Assembly: GCA_037355855.1 (NCBI GenBank)
Contig: CM074759.1
Coordinates: forward strand, 7,378,001 to 7,442,000
DNA length: 64,000 bases
Source of the DNA: Pseudo-nitzschia pungens
Taxonomy: Eukaryota > Bacillariophyta > Bacillariophyceae > Bacillariales > Bacillariaceae
Reading direction: 5' to 3'
Part shown: in pieces, positions 1 to 10,400 of the stretch
How the letters are laid out: every line of letters begins with the position of its first letter
How positions within the stretch are numbered: position 1 is the first letter of the stretch
Notes under the pieces: generated by a model
The model's database searches: none
What the model was told of the DNA's origin: nothing
Seen by the model: the letters and a program-made list of their open reading frames with translations, nothing else
Translations under genes and position numbers: made by a program

Positions 1-2
1 TT

Positions 3-1328
3 ATTGTCACATGTGGCTTTCTCCTTGGATCTTACATGCAGAGTTTTGATCTTGACCACTACAACGAATTGCTTCACACTCATCCCAGGTTTCAGGCGTG
101 TCCTATTGCTGTTATCAGGAAGAATATCAGCCTTGACAACTCCAGAACTCCTGATCCCAATCCGGTTCTGGCTGCTCATGTTTTATGTGATGCAACAAAG
201 CGCGCCCAAACTGTTAAGCTCCTCAAAGCCCAGTTCAACCGTTGCAAACCTTCAGACATTGCCTCTTTACCTGATGGTAAATTCTACAAGTTTATTGAGA
301 CAGCTACCAATCCTTCTGACAGACCTCTTCCCCCCTCCAAGCTCAAGACTGTTCGCCAGGCTAGGCACCGCCAAGCTAAATTTATTGAGAGCCATGAAAC
401 TGCTCCTGTTCTGGGGGTAGTTGATCTTGATCTTCCAGTTGACCTGGGCCAAGGGCTGGGTTTGAAGACACTGCGCAGTGTGCTTCTGGGTATCAGAACC
501 CGTGACAATTGGTCATGGCCTCTTTTTCTTTCTGTCGATACCAGTTCATACCGAGGCGAGATCCTTGCTTTGTACAATATCACTACCAAGGCTGAAGCAA
601 TGGCCATGTTGTCTTTCCTGCCTATTATACTGGAAGCTCATTATGGTTCTTGTGTTCGACAATGGTTCTCTTCTGAGTGCTTGACTGAAATGGAAGCCTA
701 CCATTGGGATGCTGCTGCCAATTGTGTTGTGGAAACTGAACCTGCTGCAGATCCAATGCAGGATGACTCTCTTCCCTTTTTTGGTGATGGGGATGCAAGA
801 GATTGGGAACTTGTTGATGATGACTTGTCAGTTGACCTTGCCCCAGACCTCACCTTTGATCTGGATCTGCACTTTAACCTCCAAGCCCGTGCTGACAGTG
901 GTGGTGGAGGTTTTGATGATTCTCAATCCATGGATACTTTAGCAACCGGTACTTCCAATCTCACTGATGTCCAGGCTTCAGCGCCTGCAGTTGGTGTTCC
1001 TACTGGAGGTGATCCTTCCAATGTTGCCAAGGCTGATGCCTCTCCTGGTATTCCTCCTGAAGTTCCCCCTGCAGTTCCTGACCCTCCCCAGAATGCCATG
1101 GCCGGTGACCTCCCTGTGGCCTCTCCTGATTCCTCAACTGCAGTTCCTGCTGCCGGTGGTGGGGAAGACGCAGCCTCTGCACTGAGGCTTGGAGTTGCTG
1201 CAATTGCATTCTCCTCCAGCCATGATGCTAGCGTCAGTGATTTGAGCCATGCCAATGTTTCCACCAAATCAGCTCCGGCAACTCTTCCATCCCTGCGACA
1301 GACTGGGTTTCCTTCTGATCATGGTTAG
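3..1328 (+). CDS. LINE-1 ORF1 protein, N-terminus possibly cut by window edge
   Basis: The reading frame is open from the left window edge; the first ATG is at 36, but the frame continues upstream of it without a stop, so the true start may lie outside. From ATG 36 it would encode 430 residues. The last third (about residues 250-400) is low-complexity and rich in Pro, Ala, Gly, Ser and Asp, and two clusters of Asp near residues 245-285 make it acidic. I see no CCHC knuckle, RRM or coiled coil of the kinds found in other LINE ORF1 proteins. By position it should be the RNA-binding partner of ORF2, but that is inference from element architecture. The stop TAG (1326-1328) overlaps the likely ORF2 start ATG at 1321. 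Confidence 0.65.
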   Translation: MVTCGFLLGSYMQSFDLDHYNELLHTHPRFQACPIAVIRKNISLDNSRTPDPNPVLAAHVLCDATKRAQTVKLLKAQFNRCKPSDIASLPDGKFYKFIETATNPSDRPLPPSKLKTVRQARHRQAKFIESHETAPVLGVVDLDLPVDLGQGLGLKTLRSVLLGIRTRDNWSWPLFLSVDTSSYRGEILALYNITTKAEAMAMLSFLPIILEAHYGSCVRQWFSSECLTEMEAYHWDAAANCVVETEPAADPMQDDSLPFFGDGDARDWELVDDDLSVDLAPDLTFDLDLHFNLQARADSGGGGFDDSQSMDTLATGTSNLTDVQASAPAVGVPTGGDPSNVAKADASPGIPPEVPPAVPDPPQNAMAGDLPVASPDSSTAVPAAGGGEDAASALRLGVAAIAFSSSHDASVSDLSHANVSTKSAPATLPSLRQTGFPSDHG

Positions 1329-4300
1329 CTCTTCTGGTATGAGGTTTGATGGGGTGCCTTCCAATCCAAATCCCATCAATGCTTCTACTGTTTCTCCCTT
1401 TTCCCCCTCCGCCTCTTCCCCTGTCTCTCATTTTGTCCAATTAACTCTTCATGGAGACTCTCTTGCTGCTAAGGATTCTGATAGTTTTGGTCATTCCTTT
1501 CCTCAAGCTCCATCCTCTAATTCCACCATTATCACCTTCCAAAACATTGGACCCCAACGTAGAGCTGCCTTTATGTCCAGGTCCAAGCACAACTCCCGAC
1601 AATTTGTCAAGAGCAACGCCAGTGTGGCGCTTTTTGCTGAACATTGTTTGAATGAATCCAAGCTCCTGCCCTGTGATCTTTTTAATAGGCGCATGAAGAA
1701 TGTCTGTCCCTCAAGTTTTTCCTATCTTGCCAACAACAAGCATGAAGCTTCTGACTGTTCATGGCTTCAGCCTGGTGGTACAGGGTTTTCCATTGATCAA
1801 CTGTTCAGTTCCCACAAGATTGCCCATGGGGCTGATCCTTCTGGTCTTGGGAGATGGTCCTTTGTCAAGTTTCAGGGCAGGGATGGTTACACTGTCACTA
1901 TGTTTTCTGCTTACTGCCCTGTTGAAAATGACAGGGACCTTGGTTCCGTCTGGAATCAACAGTACCGATACTTTCAAGCAGCTGAAAATCTTTTCAGTCC
2001 CAACCCATGCATTCTCTTTCACAGGGATTTGACTGCTGCCCTTCAGGTCTGTCTGGGTGCAGGTGACCAGGTCATTCTTGGGATTGATCAAAATGCTGAT
2101 GTTCGGACTGATGGCTTGTCTTTTGAGCTCAAGGCTCTTGGTTTCAGAGATGCCATTCTTACCCTTCATAGTCAGTCTTCTCCTCCTGCCACTCACAACC
2201 GCAACACTACCAGAACACCAATTGATGCCATTTGGGTCTCTGAGAATGTTGATGTTCTCAGGGCTGGGTATTGTCCCTTTGGTGGCGCCTATGGTATGGA
2301 ATCGGACCACAGAATGCTTTGGATTGAAGTCTGTAATTGCAGCCTCATGGGCAAACACCTGCCATCTCCCGTGAGCTTCTCTCATTCCAAACTCCAGTCC
2401 TCCCACCCTCATCTGCGCCAACGGTATTTCAAGCGTGTCAGGCACAGCTTTCTCAAGGCTGGAGTGTTTTCTCTCCAAGCTAAGCTGGAACACCTCCTGG
2501 CTCAGTTTCAGTCTGGGGATATTTCTGTGCGCGCTGATCTCATCACCACATATGAAGTCCTCCATGAAACCTCCACCTCTCTCAGGCTCTCTGTTGAACA
2601 AAACCTTTGCCACACAAGAGCTGGTCTGGTTCCATGGTCCCCGAAGCTGCAAGTCTATCGTGATACAATTGACTTTTGGCGGCGTGTTGTTAAGCTGAGA
2701 CAGGGTGTGTCCACCAGTCATACTGTTTTGAAAAGGCTGGCATGCAAGCTTTCTCTCTACAAAGGAGAACACTGTGATCTTTCCAGTGCTGTCCTCCACC
2801 TGAAACAAGCTTACAGGCAATACCGGGCAGTGAAGAAATTGGCCCCCTCTTGGAGAGACTCCTTCCATCAAGGCCTGGTGGATGCACTTCTTGCTGAAGG
2901 CAAACCTCACAACCAGAATGCTTCCCAGATTCGTGCCAGGATGCGCAGGGAACGTCTTCAAAGAGAGCTTGGCCTTGCTGCTAGGTCTATTCGGGGACGT
3001 GTCAACAAGTCAGCTGTCTTGAGAGCTATTGCGGTTGGCCCTGATGGTGCTGAACAGGTCTTGGAGTCCCAGTCCACTATGGTTCCAGCTATGGCTGAAT
3101 CCAATGTCCGGCGTCAACAGCAGTGTCTTGGCACTCCCTCCATGACTCCCTCCTTCATTCAAGATTTTGGCTACCTCGGCACAGCCCATGCTTCTGCTCA
3201 AGTTCTTGATGGCACATATAATCCTCCTCCTGCCACTGACAAATACCTGTCTGAATTTCTTTCTTGTCTCAAAGTCCCTGCCTCTATTCTGAGTTTGCCT
3301 CCCTTTGACTATTCAGTGTGTCCAGCTGACAATGCTGCTGCCTGGAAACACCAAAGGGAACGCACAGCAAGTGAACCTTCTTGTTTGAGTTTTGCCCACC
3401 ACAAGGCTTTTGCCCTGGATCCCCAGTTGAACAAGTTTGACACTCTACTGAGATCCGTCCCATTGATTGTTGGCTTCTCTCCTTCTGCCTGGCAGGTCAT
3501 CACGGATGTTGAGATATTCAAGAAACCTGGTGAATATAGAGTGGATAAGATGAGACTCATCCAGTTGATGTCTCCTGAGTTCCAAATCAACAACAAGATG
3601 ATTGGCAGACGCATTCTTGCCCATGCTGAACGTGCCAATGCAGTGGCGGTTGATCAACATGGAAGCAGGAAACACCACAAGGCCATCAACACCTGCTTGA
3701 ACAAGAAGCTCATCTGTGATGTGTTGAGGCAGAAGCGCAGATCCGGTGCTGTTGCTATGAATGATGCCAAGGGCTGTTATGATAGAATCTCTCATCCCAT
3801 TGCAGGTCTCACTCTCCAGAGCTTTGGTGTTCCTGCACATGTGTGTGAAGTTCTTCTTTCTACTCTGCAACATGCTAAGCACCACATCAAAACTGGTTTT
3901 GGTCGTTCCGGCCCTGTGTATGGTGATGAACCTGTTCCTCTCAGTGGTTGTGGCCAAGGCAATGGTATTGGTCCAACTCTTTGGGCCTTGGTGTCAACCA
4001 TTGTCTTCCGAATGATGCAACAGGCTGGGCATGGTGTCCATCTTATCACTTCTTTGTCACTGCAACTGGTTTCTCTTGTGGGTTTTGCCTTTGTGGATGA
4101 CACAGATTTGTTTTGTGCTGGCTCTGATTCCTCAACATCTGGTGAGGAATTGGCTGTTGATTTTCAGGGAGCTCTTGACCGATGGGCTGGAGGGATTATT
4201 GCCACTGGTGGTGCGATTGAACCTGCCAAATCCTTCTGTTATTTGATTGATTTCAAATGGAATGGATCCGGTTGGGACTATCGCTCCATTGCTGACATGC

Positions 4301-5142
4301 CCGGTGACTTCTCTGTTGCTGATAAGAATGGCAATCGCGCTACCCTGGATCGTTTTGAAGTTGACCATGCTGACAAGACCCTTGGGGTTTTTATCTCCAT
4401 GGATGGCAATGAGGAAGCCCAGATTGCTCACATGAAGTCCCAGTCTCAGTCTTTTGGCTCTCAACTCAAGGCTTCCAAGTGTGAGAAGAGGTCATCCCTC
4501 TACACATTCAAGTATTCTTTCATGAAGTCTGTTGAATACCCCATGCCTGTCACGCAACTTGATGAGGCCACTTGGACTAAGATAATTCACCCAGCTCTTG
4601 TTCCAGTGCTGAATAAAGCAGGGATGTCACGGACATTTCCCAGACATGTATTCTATGGTCCTTCCCTCTATCAAGGCTTTGGTTTTATTCACCCCTACCT
4701 CCTCCAAGAGTTCAGTCATATTGCCACCCTCTTTCAGGAATCTGTCAGGTCCTCCCAAACTGGTAGGATTCTCAGGCTAACTGCTGAGTCTCTACGGCTC
4801 GAACTTGGCATTCCTCTCCATCTTGGTGTCACACCATATCATCCTTTTGCTTCCTATGTCACTCCCTGCTGGTACAAACATGTGTGGAAGTTTTTCTCTG
4901 TTCACCCTGTGAGCTTGTTTGAAGACTTCCCAGATCTTCCCCTGCTACGTTCCAATGACTGCTATCTCATGCAAGCCTTTGTCAACGCTGGCTTCAGAGG
5001 TGCTGACTTGTCCCTCTTGAATCACATGCGCATGTCACTCAAGGCTATCTCCCTTGCTGACATTTGTACTCCAGATGGGAAGAGACTCTCTCCCATGGCT
5101 TTCCAGCTGACTATCCTCCAATCACTTGAGGGATCATCTTGA
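1321..5142 (+). CDS. LINE-1 ORF2: AP-type endonuclease and reverse transcriptase
   Basis: The frame is open from 1249, but the ATG at 1321, overlapping the ORF1 stop, is the more natural start, suggesting coupled termination and reinitiation. Numbering from 1249: residues about 90-355 form an apurinic/apyrimidinic-type endonuclease, with ILGIDQNAD, PIDAIWVS and the terminal SDHRMLWIEV block (Asp-His catalytic pair). Residues about 760-960 form the reverse transcriptase: NDAKGCYDR (catalytic Asp of motif A), GCGQGNGIGPTLW, and FAFVDDTDLF (the Y/F-x-D-D box) near residue 948. The product nicks target DNA and copies the element RNA in place. The frame stops at TGA 5140-5142, but coding similarity to an RNase H region continues in another frame, so the full polyprotein is broken here. 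Confidence 0.85.
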   Translation: MVSSSGMRFDGVPSNPNPINASTVSPFSPSASSPVSHFVQLTLHGDSLAAKDSDSFGHSFPQAPSSNSTIITFQNIGPQRRAAFMSRSKHNSRQFVKSNASVALFAEHCLNESKLLPCDLFNRRMKNVCPSSFSYLANNKHEASDCSWLQPGGTGFSIDQLFSSHKIAHGADPSGLGRWSFVKFQGRDGYTVTMFSAYCPVENDRDLGSVWNQQYRYFQAAENLFSPNPCILFHRDLTAALQVCLGAGDQVILGIDQNADVRTDGLSFELKALGFRDAILTLHSQSSPPATHNRNTTRTPIDAIWVSENVDVLRAGYCPFGGAYGMESDHRMLWIEVCNCSLMGKHLPSPVSFSHSKLQSSHPHLRQRYFKRVRHSFLKAGVFSLQAKLEHLLAQFQSGDISVRADLITTYEVLHETSTSLRLSVEQNLCHTRAGLVPWSPKLQVYRDTIDFWRRVVKLRQGVSTSHTVLKRLACKLSLYKGEHCDLSSAVLHLKQAYRQYRAVKKLAPSWRDSFHQGLVDALLAEGKPHNQNASQIRARMRRERLQRELGLAARSIRGRVNKSAVLRAIAVGPDGAEQVLESQSTMVPAMAESNVRRQQQCLGTPSMTPSFIQDFGYLGTAHASAQVLDGTYNPPPATDKYLSEFLSCLKVPASILSLPPFDYSVCPADNAAAWKHQRERTASEPSCLSFAHHKAFALDPQLNKFDTLLRSVPLIVGFSPSAWQVITDVEIFKKPGEYRVDKMRLIQLMSPEFQINNKMIGRRILAHAERANAVAVDQHGSRKHHKAINTCLNKKLICDVLRQKRRSGAVAMNDAKGCYDRISHPIAGLTLQSFGVPAHVCEVLLSTLQHAKHHIKTGFGRSGPVYGDEPVPLSGCGQGNGIGPTLWALVSTIVFRMMQQAGHGVHLITSLSLQLVSLVGFAFVDDTDLFCAGSDSSTSGEELAVDFQGALDRWAGGIIATGGAIEPAKSFCYLIDFKWNGSGWDYRSIADMPGDFSVADKNGNRATLDRFEVDHADKTLGVFISMDGNEEAQIAHMKSQSQSFGSQLKASKCEKRSSLYTFKYSFMKSVEYPMPVTQLDEATWTKIIHPALVPVLNKAGMSRTFPRHVFYGPSLYQGFGFIHPYLLQEFSHIATLFQESVRSSQTGRILRLTAESLRLELGIPLHLGVTPYHPFASYVTPCWYKHVWKFFSVHPVSLFEDFPDLPLLRSNDCYLMQAFVNAGFRGADLSLLNHMRMSLKAISLADICTPDGKRLSPMAFQLTILQSLEGSS

Positions 5143-7166
5143 CTGGCCGAGATGTCCTCCATCTTGGCCTCCAGCAGCAAAGCGCTTATGGACTAAGGCA
5201 CTTCAGACCTGTTTTCTTCCCCCTTGTCCACCCCCTGCAGCCAGGGCACTAGCTCCTTCTTTTCATCTTGGGCCTTGGCTCTCTCCCCAGACAGGCTTCT
5301 CTTTGGCCTTGGTTTTTGTCTCCATCCACCAACAGAATATTCTTCAAAACTTCTACTGGCTGGACTGTGAGCACCTCCCAGGGCAGGGGCAGATACAGGG
5401 TCACTGCTGAAATCCTTTCTGACAAACCAGCCTGCGCTGATGTGCTTGTCTGCCCTGTTATTTGTGGCCAAGTTGTCCGCGTTGTCGGGTCTTCAGCCTT
5501 TGTTTCTGAACTTCCTGACAAGGATCCTCTGGAGTACAATCCATTTGATTCTCTTCCAGACTCCCCGGCAGATGCCTTTGACGCACTCTGTGCGTCTCCA
5601 AGGGTACTTCTCCACAAATATTCCCTACCACAGGCTGGCTGTCAGCACATAGTTGATGCTATCCAGAGAGGTACTGCCAGTGCTGTCTGCGATGGTTCAT
5701 TTGATCCGGAACTTCTCAGAGGAACTTCTGCTTTCATCCTGTCACCCAATACCTCCACCAAGTCTGCTTCATTGTTCCTCACTGGCTGTAATTTTGTCAG
5801 TGGGTCCCCTGAGGATCAGTCATCCTACAGGAGTGAACTGGCGGGTATCATTGGAGTTCTCACCTGTTGCACTGCTCTGGTGAATCTTTTTGATATTGCT
5901 TCTGGCTCTATCACCATTGCTCTGGATGGTGACACAGCTCTCAAACAGGCTCAGGGATCTTGGCCATTGGTTATTTCCCAAAAGTCTTTTGATTATGTTT
6001 ATGTCATCAGAAACATGATTTCTGCCCTGCCCATCTCTGTGCACTTTCAGTGGGTTCAGGGCCATCAAGCTGGAATCTTTCTTGATTGGTGGGCCCTTCG
6101 CAATCATCAGGTTGACAGCATGGCAAAGGCCTTTCTCTCTGTCCATAGAGCTTCTGCCCATCACTATCCCAGACTTGTGTTTGAGCCCTGGGCTTTTTCT
6201 CTCAATGGAATGCAAGTGCTCAAGGTTCGATCAAAATGCTTTGCATGTTGCCATTTCTGGACCTCCTCTTCTTAAATATTGGCAGACCCACCATGATATC
6301 CCCATTCCACAACCTGTTTTGGGTTCCATCCATTGGTGTGCCCATCTGTCTGCCTTCAAGCGACTCCCTCCTGGCATGCAAAGGTGGTTTGTCAAGTTTG
6401 CTTCTGGATGCATTGGTGTTGGCAACCAACTACTTCACTACCAGTATCAGGATCACTCCAGGTGCCCATTGTGTGATGCAGACAACGAGAAGGTTTCTCA
6501 TGTGCTCTCCTGCAAGGATCCTGGGGCTGTCAGGCACAGTGTGTCGGCCTTCACGGGACCACTGCAGCAGAGGCTTGAAGTTGAACAAACTGATCCATCA
6601 TTGGTTGCTGCCATTGTGGATCTTCTCACAAGAGTTCGGAAGGGTCAGACCATTTATCCATCATCCTACTCCCTTGCAATTGCTTCTGCTGTCAGGGCAC
6701 AGAGGACTATTGGTTGGCACAACTGGCTTCTTGGTAGGTGGTCTCCTCGCTGGTATCAAATCCAGGCTGACTACTACTCCCACATTGGAAGCAAGCGCTC
6801 TCCCAAACGTTGGGCTACAGCTATCATCCATCAGTTCTTTCTTACCTCCTGGGATCTTTGGACCTATCAGGAAATGAACGACTCCATGGTCCTGGGGGTA
6901 CCCTGGATGCTGAACAACACCAATCTCTTGATGCTTCCATCACTTCAGAATTGGCAATTGGTGCAGCTGGTGCACTTCCCCAGTCACACTCCCTGTTACA
7001 AACCCCTTTCCACGTCCTACAAGGTTACACCCTGACTGCCAAGAGGCAGTGGCTTGCAACCATCCACCTTGCCAGGAAGCAGTATGCAGCGCCTGTCCCA
7101 CCAGTGCAGCCATACCAACGAGAGGCTGCTCTCCTCAGAGCCTGGCTTACTGGACCTCAGGGTTGA
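5143..7166 (+). pseudogene. LINE-1 ORF2 C-terminal part: RNase H and zinc-knuckle-like region, frameshifted
   Basis: The coding continuation of ORF2 is split over frames. A stretch from about 5142 ends in TAG near 5250; 5268-6225 encodes an RNase H domain (CDGSF with catalytic Asp, YRSELAG with Glu, ALDGDTAL with Asp, and a WVQGHQ His motif). About 6226-6870 continues in the next frame with a Cys/His cluster (RCPLCDADNEKVSHVLSC), and about 6870-7166 shifts frame again. The sister fragment at 49819-50306 reads through the last junction as one frame, where this copy has an extra base near 6870. These lesions mark the copy as inactive. The final stop is TGA at 7164-7166. Confidence 0.75.
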
Positions 7167-7329
7167 TTACACTTTGTACCTTGGTCTTGTCTTCTGTTCC
7201 TGCTTCTCATCCTGTCCCATCCCTTTTGATACTGGATCTTATCCCAATATCTTCATTCCCATTTCACTTTATCTCAATTCCCTATTTTGTGGGACTTGTT
7301 TGTCTTTTTCCCTGCTTGATGTTCAAGGT

Positions 7330-7472
7330 TTGTTTGAAAATTTGTCGTTCTGCCACTTGGGGTCCTGACTCTATGATGGAGGCGACGTTAAAGTCTGGTT
7401 ACAGACTGAGTAATTTAGTTTCACCTTTGGTGATTAAAGTTATTTAAATACGTATATTATTATTATTATTAG
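7330..7472 (+). other. LINE-1 3' UTR end with two hairpins and ATT-repeat tail
   Basis: AGTCTG-GTTA-CAGACT (7392-7407) and TCACC-TTT-GGTGA (7421-7433) form small perfect hairpins just upstream of the tail. The same two hairpins occur in the LINE end at 48977-49018, the second with a paired change. In LINEs of the stringent type, the RT recognises such 3' structures on its RNA; that this applies here is inference. Confidence 0.7.
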
Positions 7473-7499
7473 TGCCTCATGATTGAACGAATCCCACAG

Positions 7500-10400
7500 T
7501 TAAGCCCAATGACTCATGGAGCAATCCGAGTCATGTGATTGACTCAACTCGATATCTGCGGGTTCAGTAGGCGTAGACTCCGACTGATTCGGTTGACTTA
7601 CTGTGGATTCATTAGATGGTTCCCGATACGGCGTGAGCTTTCGAATGTTCACTGTTTCTACCACTGAAGGAGCTCTTTGCAACTTTACAGTCCCATTCGG
7701 GTTCACTTGCATGATTGGAAAGGGACCAAGCTTCCTGGGTTGCAGCTTGTCCGGATCTGGCTCTTGGATCCATACCTTGTCATTGACTTGGAAGGTGTGG
7801 TTGATACGCTTGGCATTATCTCTGAGTAGATTCTTGTTAATCCCTTGCTGCGGGAGCTGCTGGAGAGCCAACAGATTGGATGTTAGTGGCAGATCGATCA
7901 GCATGTCCCGGTTGAACACTAGAGAACCTGGAGATGTCTGTAAGGCAGCATTGACAGCACACCTGGAGGCATGCATGCATGTTGCCAAGGCGTTGTCCAT
8001 GAGCTGACTGGCTCTGGTGTTCACTTGGGGAGGATTAACATGCACTAAGACTCTGAGAATATCAGCAACTGTATGATGGACTCTTTCACAGATGGCATTA
8101 GATTGGGGATTCTTCACTGTAGTGGGAATGGACTGAATCCCATACTGCTTGAGAGTAGTCTGGAACTCAGCGCCTAGGAATTCTCCACCATTGTCGTGGA
8201 CACATCTGATAGGTCTTGGATATCTTGAGAGCCAGCAGTTCTTGAATTGATCAGAGACATGCTGAGAAGATTTGTCTCTGATCCGGATGATTTCAAGTAG
8301 GTTGGTGACTGGATCAATACAAGTTAGGGCTTTGAAGTTGTAGTTCTTGCCCTGAGCTGTAATCTTCCATGGGCCTATAAGATCCACATGTATCTTGTTG
8401 AATGGAGCTAGTGGGGCTTCTTTCGGTGGTAGTTTGCCATACTTGGAGTGCTGGTTCTTGTACTTAATGCAGCTGTCGGGGCAGATGTAGGTCTTGCAAA
8501 GATTGGATAGATTGTCAATGTAGAATCTTGCTGAGATAGTTTGATAGAGCCTGGTGGATCCACAATGACCCAACAGAAGGTGATACCATTTGATGGTATC
8601 ATTCGAGAGAGAGCTTGGTATGTATATGCGCCAGTTGTCTGGGTTGGACTGGTTGGCATAGCAGAGGATATTATTGCCTTCTAGTTCTTGATAGAAGAAG
8701 GCTTTGGACTGAATCTTGAACTTGATGGTAGGATCTTTCTGTTGATGAAGATATATATTGGAATAGTTCACCGGGCATTCCAGGTCTTGGTTGTTTGGTA
8801 GGTTGACTAGGCACTCATTGTTCAGCAAGCAGGATTGTAATTCCTGGTCTGCGTCATTGCATAAGTGCCGGAATAAGTTGGGGAACTCTGTTAGAAACAG
8901 TTCTTCATCTTGTTTAGGAACTTCAAGTTTCAAGAAATCGATTAAGGTGCCCTTTGAAAGGGCTTTCTTCCCTTCAGTAGGTGGATCCATCCGGGGGAGT
9001 CTGGAGAAGGCGTCAGCAAGAACATTCTTCTTGCCTTCAACATAGGTGAGATTGACACCAAATTCTTCTAGGAATAGTCTCCATCGGAGGACACGTTGGA
9101 CTGAGAGGGTTCGGAAAGTTAGGTTCTTATGGTCAGTGTATACATTGATAACACCACCAAGTAGCATCTTTCGGTACTCTTTGCAGCAGAGTACAATAGC
9201 TAGGAGTTCTTTTTCCATAGTAGTATAGTTCTTTTGGGCATCAGATAGTTTCTTGGACCAATAGGCTATGGGCTTGCCATCTTGTATTATGACAGCGCCT
9301 AGCTGTAGGTCTGAGGCATCAGTGTACAGTTCAAAGGGCTTGTTAAGGTCTGGATAGGTGTTCAGCGCATACGCTGCCACCATTGCTTTCATCTCTTGAA
9401 AGGCTTTATCTTGAGCAGGACCCCAAGTGAAAGCTGAAGGAGCCTTTCTTTGCTTGCCTTTGATGGCAGCTGCTTGAGGAGTTTTCTTGGGGGTCCCTGT
9501 TATATCAAATAGAGGAGCTAGGACATGAGATCTGCGAGGCCACATATCTCTGTAGTATCCTACTGCTCCAAGGAAGGACTTGACTTGGGTCACAGTTCTT
9601 GGTCGGTCCATGTGTAGGATTGCTTCTATCTTCTTTCTCCATGGCTTAACTGCTGTAGGAGTCATCCAGTATCCAAGGAAGTCCGTCTCTTGTACAGCCC
9701 AGTCGCACTTGAGTGGGTTGCACTTGAGTCCATTTTGATTGAGCTGGTCTAGGATTTTGTCAATGGTCTTCATGTGGAGGTCAAAGGATCCATTGGTCCA
9801 AACGCCAATATCATCAATATAAACAGTGCAGTCAGTGTCTTGTAGGATATCTTCCATTAGTTGCTGGGCAACATCCGGGGAGACTTTGACACCCATTGGT
9901 AGTCTTTGATATTTGTAGCAACCATAAGGGGTGACTATGGTACAGAGCTTTTTGCTTGCATCATCCAGTTCAAAGCAGTAGTATTGCATGGACAAGTCAA
10001 TCTTGGTGAAGTGGGTATACTTGCCACGCTTGTTCATGATGTCTTGTATCCTTGGTATGGGATAAGGTCTTCTTTCAAGGAGTTCATTCAGTTCCCTAAA
10101 GTCTGATACCCATCGTACCCTGTTATCTTTCTTGGGTACTATGAAGGTTGGGAATGCCCATTCGGCCGGTCCAGTGCAACGCTTGAGGACTCCATCATTA
10201 CAAAGATTCTGGAGTTCCCTTTTGAATAGGTCTTCTCTTTTGTATGCAACTGGATAAGGCTTCTTGTGTATGGGCTTGGATCCGGGCTTCAGTCTTAGAG
10301 AGATCTTCTTGTGTGGATACTTCCCTAGTTCGCCGTTGAAGACATTAGGATACTTGTTTATTATTGCTTGGAACTGCTGCTGCTCTGCTTTGGACATGTG

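Larger units (their letters stand above)
1..7472 (+). mobile_element. LINE-1: non-LTR retrotransposon, 5' end outside the window
   Basis: Two long overlapping ORFs are followed by an RNase H region, a short 3' UTR with two small hairpins and an (ATT)n-type tail ending near 7472, where gypsy A1 sequence resumes at its pol/3' LTR boundary. The element is open to the left window edge, so its 5' end and left target duplication cannot be seen. ORF2 is interrupted downstream of the RT by frameshifts and one TAG, so this copy is probably dead. The 3' end recurs at 48881-49056 (diverged) and, rearranged, at 49743-50306. Confidence 0.9.

Noticed and set aside
1759..2961. 400-residue minus-strand ORF
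   Set aside because: It is antisense to LINE ORF2 endonuclease/linker coding, shows no domain, and arises from the codon composition of the sense gene.
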